Of a stretch of 64,000 nucleotides of DNA, positions 60,396 through 64,000 are shown piece by piece. The translations under genes and the position numbers were made by a program. Source of the DNA: Xanthobacter flavus (GTDB taxonomy: Bacteria > Pseudomonadota > Alphaproteobacteria > Rhizobiales > Xanthobacteraceae); assembly GCF_017875275.1 (NCBI RefSeq), contig NZ_JAGGML010000001.1:2749001-2813000 (forward strand), in the 5' to 3' direction. A model generated the notes under the pieces. The model saw nothing but the letters and a program-made list of their open reading frames with translations. It searched no databases and had not been told where the DNA came from. Position 1 is the stretch's first letter. Each line of letters opens with the position of its first letter.

Positions 60396-62336
60396 ATGTC
60401 GATCCAGCTCACGAGGGCTGCGGCTCACGCGGCGCCTGATTCGGTTTCATATTACCGAAATCTCCTCCGCCTTCTCAACGAGAACGCTGCCAATTCCAGC
60501 TTCGAGCGTCTCGCTGACGATATTCGGCGCCAGGTACGCAATGCTGATGCCGCCCGGGAATTGCTCTCCGACATCGCCGTCGCGACCCGCCTTCGCGATA
60601 GCGCCGAGCAGAAGCGCAAGCGCGAGGGTGAACTGACCGCGCTGAACGAGACCGCGAGGGACCTTGCGGGGCTGCGCGATACCGACCAGGTGCTCCGCGC
60701 CATCGTCCAGCGCGCTAAGCAGCTTTCGGGAAGCGACATCGCCTACCTCTCGGCGGCCGACGAGGAGCATGGCGATTTCTATGTGCGCGCCACCGAGGGC
60801 GTGATCTCGCGCGACTTCGCCACGATCCGCGTTCCAAGGAACATCGGCGTGTGCGGGAGCGTCGCCAAGAGCCGCAGCCCATTCCAGTCCAGCAACTATC
60901 CGGCCGATACGAAGTTCGACCATGACCGCGGAATCGACTGCGCCACCGCCGGAGAGGGGATTGTCTCCATCCTGGGCGTTCCGTTGGCGCTGGAAACCCA
61001 GGTCATTGGCGTGCTGTTTGTCGGCGACCGCTACGCGCGTTCTTACACGCCGCATGAGATCGCCGTGCTGTCCTCGCTCGCCACGTTCGCCGCGCTCGCC
61101 ATCGAGAATGCACGACTTTTGGAAGAGGCTCGGCGCGCCTTGCGCATCGCGAAGCAGGCCAACGCGGCTCTCACGGCCAAGGCGGAGGATGTGGAAGAAG
61201 CGGCCGTCGCCCACGAGCAACTGACCGAACTGATTGCCCGCGGCGGTTCTCTGGAGGACCTAACCCGACGGGTCTCCAATCTGCTCAAGGGCGATGCCTG
61301 CATGCTGGACGACCGCCGTCGCCTCACCTGTGGCCAGTTGCCGGAGGATCTGGCCGATGAGGACCTTGCCAAGGCGATCCGAGACAGCGCGGTGCTTGGC
61401 CGTTCGGTCTCCCTGCGAAGTGCCGAGGGCGATATGACCCGCGTGGCGGCGGTGATGGGTGGCTCGGCGCGGTTGGGAGCGCTGCTCCTGACCCGAAAGC
61501 GGGAACTTTCAGAATCGGAGGTTCGCACGCTTGAACGCAGCGCCCTTGTTTCCGGTATTGTCCTCATGTCACTGGAGCGGGTGGCTCAAGCCACCTACCG
61601 GAACGTCTCGGACATCGTCGCAGCCTTGCTGCGTGGCGCCACGGACCCTTTCACGCCGGAATGCGCGCGGCGGCTGCCGAGCGGGGTCGCGCTATCATGG
61701 CCGATAACCCTCCTGCTGGTAGACGCGGGCGATGTGCCCGCAACCCGAATCTCGTCCGCATTGCGCTCCGGGCTTGGCGGCCGCGATACTATCCTAGCTG
61801 AATTCAACGGCGACGTGGTGATCGTGACCAGCGTCAGCAATCCCTCGGGTCTCGCCGAACGGGCTGCGGAAGCGCTGGACGAGGCGTTTCAAACGCGCTT
61901 CAGCATCGTTATCTCCGCGCCCGTTCCCGAACTCGACGGCGTCCCGGCCGCCTACCAGGCCCTACTCCGCGCCTGCGCACTGATGCACACGATCGGACAA
62001 TCGGGGCAGATCATGTTCGAGAAGACGCTCTCCATCTACGCCCTGCTGTTCGAGCAAAAAGGCGAAGATGCCATCGAGCAGTTCGTCATGTCCGCAGTGG
62101 GCCCGCTGATCGAACACGACCTCCGGCGGAAGAGCAGGCTCACCGCGACGCTGCTTGCCTATATGGACAACGGCCACAGCCTTCATAAGTCCGCCGCCTC
62201 GCTGGGGATCCACGTGAACACCATGCGGCAGCGCCTGGAAAGCATCGGCGAGATCGCTCCGAACTGGAGCGAAGCTGGACGCACGCTCGACATTCATTTG
62301 GCGCTGCGCCTCAACGCCATTAGGCGGGGATGCTGA
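60396..62336 (+). CDS. GAF-domain transcriptional regulator with PucR-type HTH
   Basis: A 646-residue regulator. A helical N-terminus precedes a GAF domain (about residues 105-260: LNETARDLAGLRDTDQVLRAI to SSLATFAALAIENARLLEEA). A middle GGDEF-like CdaR part follows, and at the C-terminus a PucR HTH_30 (LLAYMDNGHSLHKSAASLG, then IHVNTMRQRLESIGEI). Proteins of this build activate catabolic genes in response to acids or acyl-CoAs. Its divergent place makes the CoA-transferase operon the likely target. The ATG at 60396 has GGGGAGGAAAAG upstream. Confidence 0.88.
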   Translation: MSIQLTRAAAHAAPDSVSYYRNLLRLLNENAANSSFERLADDIRRQVRNADAARELLSDIAVATRLRDSAEQKRKREGELTALNETARDLAGLRDTDQVLRAIVQRAKQLSGSDIAYLSAADEEHGDFYVRATEGVISRDFATIRVPRNIGVCGSVAKSRSPFQSSNYPADTKFDHDRGIDCATAGEGIVSILGVPLALETQVIGVLFVGDRYARSYTPHEIAVLSSLATFAALAIENARLLEEARRALRIAKQANAALTAKAEDVEEAAVAHEQLTELIARGGSLEDLTRRVSNLLKGDACMLDDRRRLTCGQLPEDLADEDLAKAIRDSAVLGRSVSLRSAEGDMTRVAAVMGGSARLGALLLTRKRELSESEVRTLERSALVSGIVLMSLERVAQATYRNVSDIVAALLRGATDPFTPECARRLPSGVALSWPITLLLVDAGDVPATRISSALRSGLGGRDTILAEFNGDVVIVTSVSNPSGLAERAAEALDEAFQTRFSIVISAPVPELDGVPAAYQALLRACALMHTIGQSGQIMFEKTLSIYALLFEQKGEDAIEQFVMSAVGPLIEHDLRRKSRLTATLLAYMDNGHSLHKSAASLGIHVNTMRQRLESIGEIAPNWSEAGRTLDIHLALRLNAIRRGC

Positions 62337-62454
62337 TGGCCGAACTGGCTTCAAAACCAACGTTGCAGAGCAGCGCATCCCGGGTCGCGTGATCCTCGAC
62401 GCGCGCCGGCAGAAGCGACACCTGCCCCGGATCAGTCCCGCCGATGTAGCCCAT
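62320..62454 (-). pseudogene. Possible IS1182-type transposase N-terminal relic
   Basis: A short frame reading MGYIGGTDPGQVSLLPARVE then DHATRDAL. This resembles the start of IS1182-family transposases (a GxDR-Q-x-x-LLP..L-D-D pattern), after which similarity is lost. The rest of 62337-62713 holds no supported gene. If correct it is a remnant of an old insertion between the two regulators. Confidence 0.35.
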
Positions 62455-62713
62455 GAAAATGGCCGCCTCAGTAACGGGGCGGTTCAGAGCGACCTTCACC
62501 TGCCGCCCAACTGCGGACATTTCTCTCAGACCGGGTGGCTGTTCCACCGGGTCTTTCGAGGCGTCGGAACCTTGGGTGAAAATAAAGAGGCGCCAATACG
62601 CCGACTTGGGGAAGACGTCGCTGTTCTCCGAAAATGCTGCCGACAGCACTCTCGGAGCGCCGGCTTGAATAGGCCTGGCTAATACTGGTAATTCAGCGAA
62701 ACATGAACACGCT

Positions 62714-63433
62714 CTATCGCCATTGGCCGCCAAGGATGGCTGTCAGCTCCTGTCCGGCGGCAAGCAGAACGGGGGACATGATCGCGATCTGAGCGGGCGT
62801 GAAACGGGTGCGCGGGCCCGAGATCGTCAACGCCCCCGCAAGAGCGATGCCGCCGGAAAAAACCGGCACCGAGATCGCCGCTGTTTCCGTGTCCCGCTCC
62901 CCCTGAGAGACCAAGGGCAGATTTGCGAGCAGCGCCCGGCGCTCCGCCACGTCCCGGGAGCGCGAGAAAGCCGTCAGCACATGCCCGGCGGCGCCCTTGT
63001 CGAGGGCAAGCACGTCGCCCTCGCGGATGTGGTCTCGGATGGGCTGATTGGAATCTTCCCGGAACAGGCAGACCCGCACCGGCCCGTCGCGATGGAAGAA
63101 CGAGGCGCTCTCTCCCGTCTCCCGCACCAGCTCGCGCAGGATGGGGCGGACGTGCCGGTCGAGCCTGAAACTGCGCTGATAGAGGCTGCCGAGTCGCATT
63201 ACCTCAAAGCCCAGCGCGTAGGTCTTGTCCGGCATCCTGACTAGGCATCCTGCGCGCTCCAGGGACACGGCAAGGCGCAAGAGGGTGCTCTTGTAGAAGC
63301 CCGTCCGCTCGGAAAGCTCGTGCAGGCTGAGCGCCGTGTCGCCATCCCGGAACGCCCCCAGGATGCGGAAGGCGCGGTCCACCGCCTCCACTCCGCCCGC
63401 GGACTTCGCGTCCTTCTCCCCGTCTGAAGACAT
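62714..63433 (-). CDS. IclR family transcriptional regulator
   Basis: A 239-residue IclR regulator. The winged HTH is ALSLHELSERTGFYKSTLLRL, with AVDRAFRILGAF before it. The effector domain has FHRDGPVRVCLFRED and GAAGHVLTAFS. IclR proteins bind small carboxylates. I chose the ATG at 63433, next to an 11-G run that can act as a ribosome site. An in-frame ATG at 63451 would place the G run inside the coding region as a Gly stretch. Divergent from the aldehyde dehydrogenase gene, its probable target. Confidence 0.9.
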   Translation of the reverse strand: MSSDGEKDAKSAGGVEAVDRAFRILGAFRDGDTALSLHELSERTGFYKSTLLRLAVSLERAGCLVRMPDKTYALGFEVMRLGSLYQRSFRLDRHVRPILRELVRETGESASFFHRDGPVRVCLFREDSNQPIRDHIREGDVLALDKGAAGHVLTAFSRSRDVAERRALLANLPLVSQGERDTETAAISVPVFSGGIALAGALTISGPRTRFTPAQIAIMSPVLLAAGQELTAILGGQWR

Positions 63434-63497
63434 GCCCCCCCCCCCGTCCATGCCGACGCACGCCCGGGCGGCGGTTGACACGCCCGGCTTGTGGCGA

Positions 63498-63530
63498 TAG
63501 TTCTACTAGAAAGAAACTAGTTCTGTCTAG
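63498..63530. promoter_or_regulatory. Direct-repeat operator between IclR and aldehyde dehydrogenase genes
   Basis: TAGTTCTACTAG (63498-63509) and TAGTTCTGTCTAG (63518-63530) are direct repeats exactly 20 bases apart, two helical turns. They sit in the AT-rich centre of the divergent intergenic region. They are good candidates for IclR binding. Confidence 0.6.
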
Positions 63531-63552
63531 CAGAATTTTCAGGGAGGCGTGA

Positions 63553-64000
63553 GTGGAGCGCTATCAGCTCTTCATCGACGGCACATGGTGTGATCCGGCG
63601 TCCGGCGCGTGGTTCGAGACCAGCGAGCCCTTCTCGGGCGAGGCCTGGGCGCTGATCCCCCGCGGCAGCGCCGCCGATGCCGACCGCGCCGTCGAGGCCG
63701 CCCACCGCGCCTTCCTCTCGCCGGAATGGTCCTCGCTCACCGCCACCCAGCGCGGCGCGCTGCTGCGCAAGCTCGCCGGGCTGATCGAGGAGAATGTGGA
63801 CCTGCTCGGCAGGATCGAGCAGCGCGACAACGGCAAGCTCATGGCCGAGGTCGCGGGGCAGGTCCGCAACGTGGCGCAGTGGTTCCACTATTATGCGGGG
63901 CTCGCCGACAAGGTCGGCGGCGACGTGGTGCCGATCAACAAGGCAGACGTCTTCAACTATACGAAGCTCGAGCCGCTGGGCGTGGTGGTGGCCATCACGC
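63553..64000 (+). CDS. Aldehyde dehydrogenase family protein (partial, cut by window end)
   Basis: The first 149 codons of an NAD(P)-dependent aldehyde dehydrogenase, running off the window. It starts at GTG 63553 with AGGGAGG upstream. It reads MERYQLFIDGTWCDPASGAW, then AADADRAVEAAHRAFLSPEW, QRDNGKLMAEVAGQVRNVA and the strand before the cofactor site, TKLEPLGVVVAIT. The catalytic Cys and Glu lie beyond the end. Divergent from the IclR gene; probably oxidises an aldehyde of the pathway that IclR controls. Confidence 0.9.
   Translation, partial: MERYQLFIDGTWCDPASGAWFETSEPFSGEAWALIPRGSAADADRAVEAAHRAFLSPEWSSLTATQRGALLRKLAGLIEENVDLLGRIEQRDNGKLMAEVAGQVRNVAQWFHYYAGLADKVGGDVVPINKADVFNYTKLEPLGVVVAIT

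Overview
The window is high-GC DNA from an alphaproteobacterium, most likely of the order Hyphomicrobiales and probably Xanthobacteraceae-like. This is inferred from gene families rather than from any marker search. The families include PmtA-type phospholipid methyltransferase, DUF1236, a PHA-granule-region protein, a H2-sensing hydrogenase, an alphaproteobacterial heat-shock promoter, and a palindromic element I associate with this order.

Positions 1-38200 are mostly chromosomal core. (a) 0.1-6.1 kb holds an exported protein, a YifB/ComM ATPase, a methyltransferase, gshB and a yraN/rsmI pair. (b) 6.1-12.3 kb is a tightly coupled minus-strand operon, hupT-hupU-hupV-hypF: a histidine kinase, the two subunits of a regulatory (H2-sensing) [NiFe] hydrogenase, and a maturation factor for its active-site cyanides. 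Hydrogenase structural genes and HupR are not in the window. (c) 12.4-20.7 kb holds an exported protein, AlkB, pncA, and dnaK-dnaJ behind a sigma-32 promoter, with an unrelated exported orphan between dnaK and dnaJ. (d) 20.7-28.7 kb holds a TetR regulator with an operator array, pmtA, pyrF, dapB, gpmA, ispA, mtgA, yciB and an Rrf2 regulator. (e) 28.9-34 kb is a HlyD/RbbA-like/ABC-2 efflux operon with an FNR/FixK-type box. (f) 34-38 kb holds DUF72, Lrp and an orphan homodimeric 2-oxoacid dehydrogenase E1.

A tRNA-Ser(CGA) at 38.1 kb marks the start of an accessory region reaching to about 56.6 kb. It begins with a frameshifted tyrosine recombinase, a small coupled gene and an XRE regulator with paired operators. 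It then carries envelope proteins (SH3, lipoprotein, PsiF), an alpha-carbonic anhydrase, a diguanylate cyclase, an intact IS5-type element flanked by CTAG, and a decayed prophage. The prophage retains a terminase small subunit, a 1199-aa putative virion protein with a 3D-type barrel motif, accompanying proteins, and an internally deleted AAA ATPase next to four tandem 11-bp iterons. A TetR gene with a large palindromic operator and an IS3 orfA relic close the region.

Positions 56.6-64 kb look catabolic. A minus-strand operon encodes a class III CoA-transferase, an enoyl-CoA hydratase and a branched-chain-type solute-binding protein. Divergent to it is a GAF/PucR-type regulator. An IclR regulator and a divergent aldehyde dehydrogenase, cut by the window end, follow. 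Together these suggest uptake and CoA-dependent degradation of an unidentified small acid.
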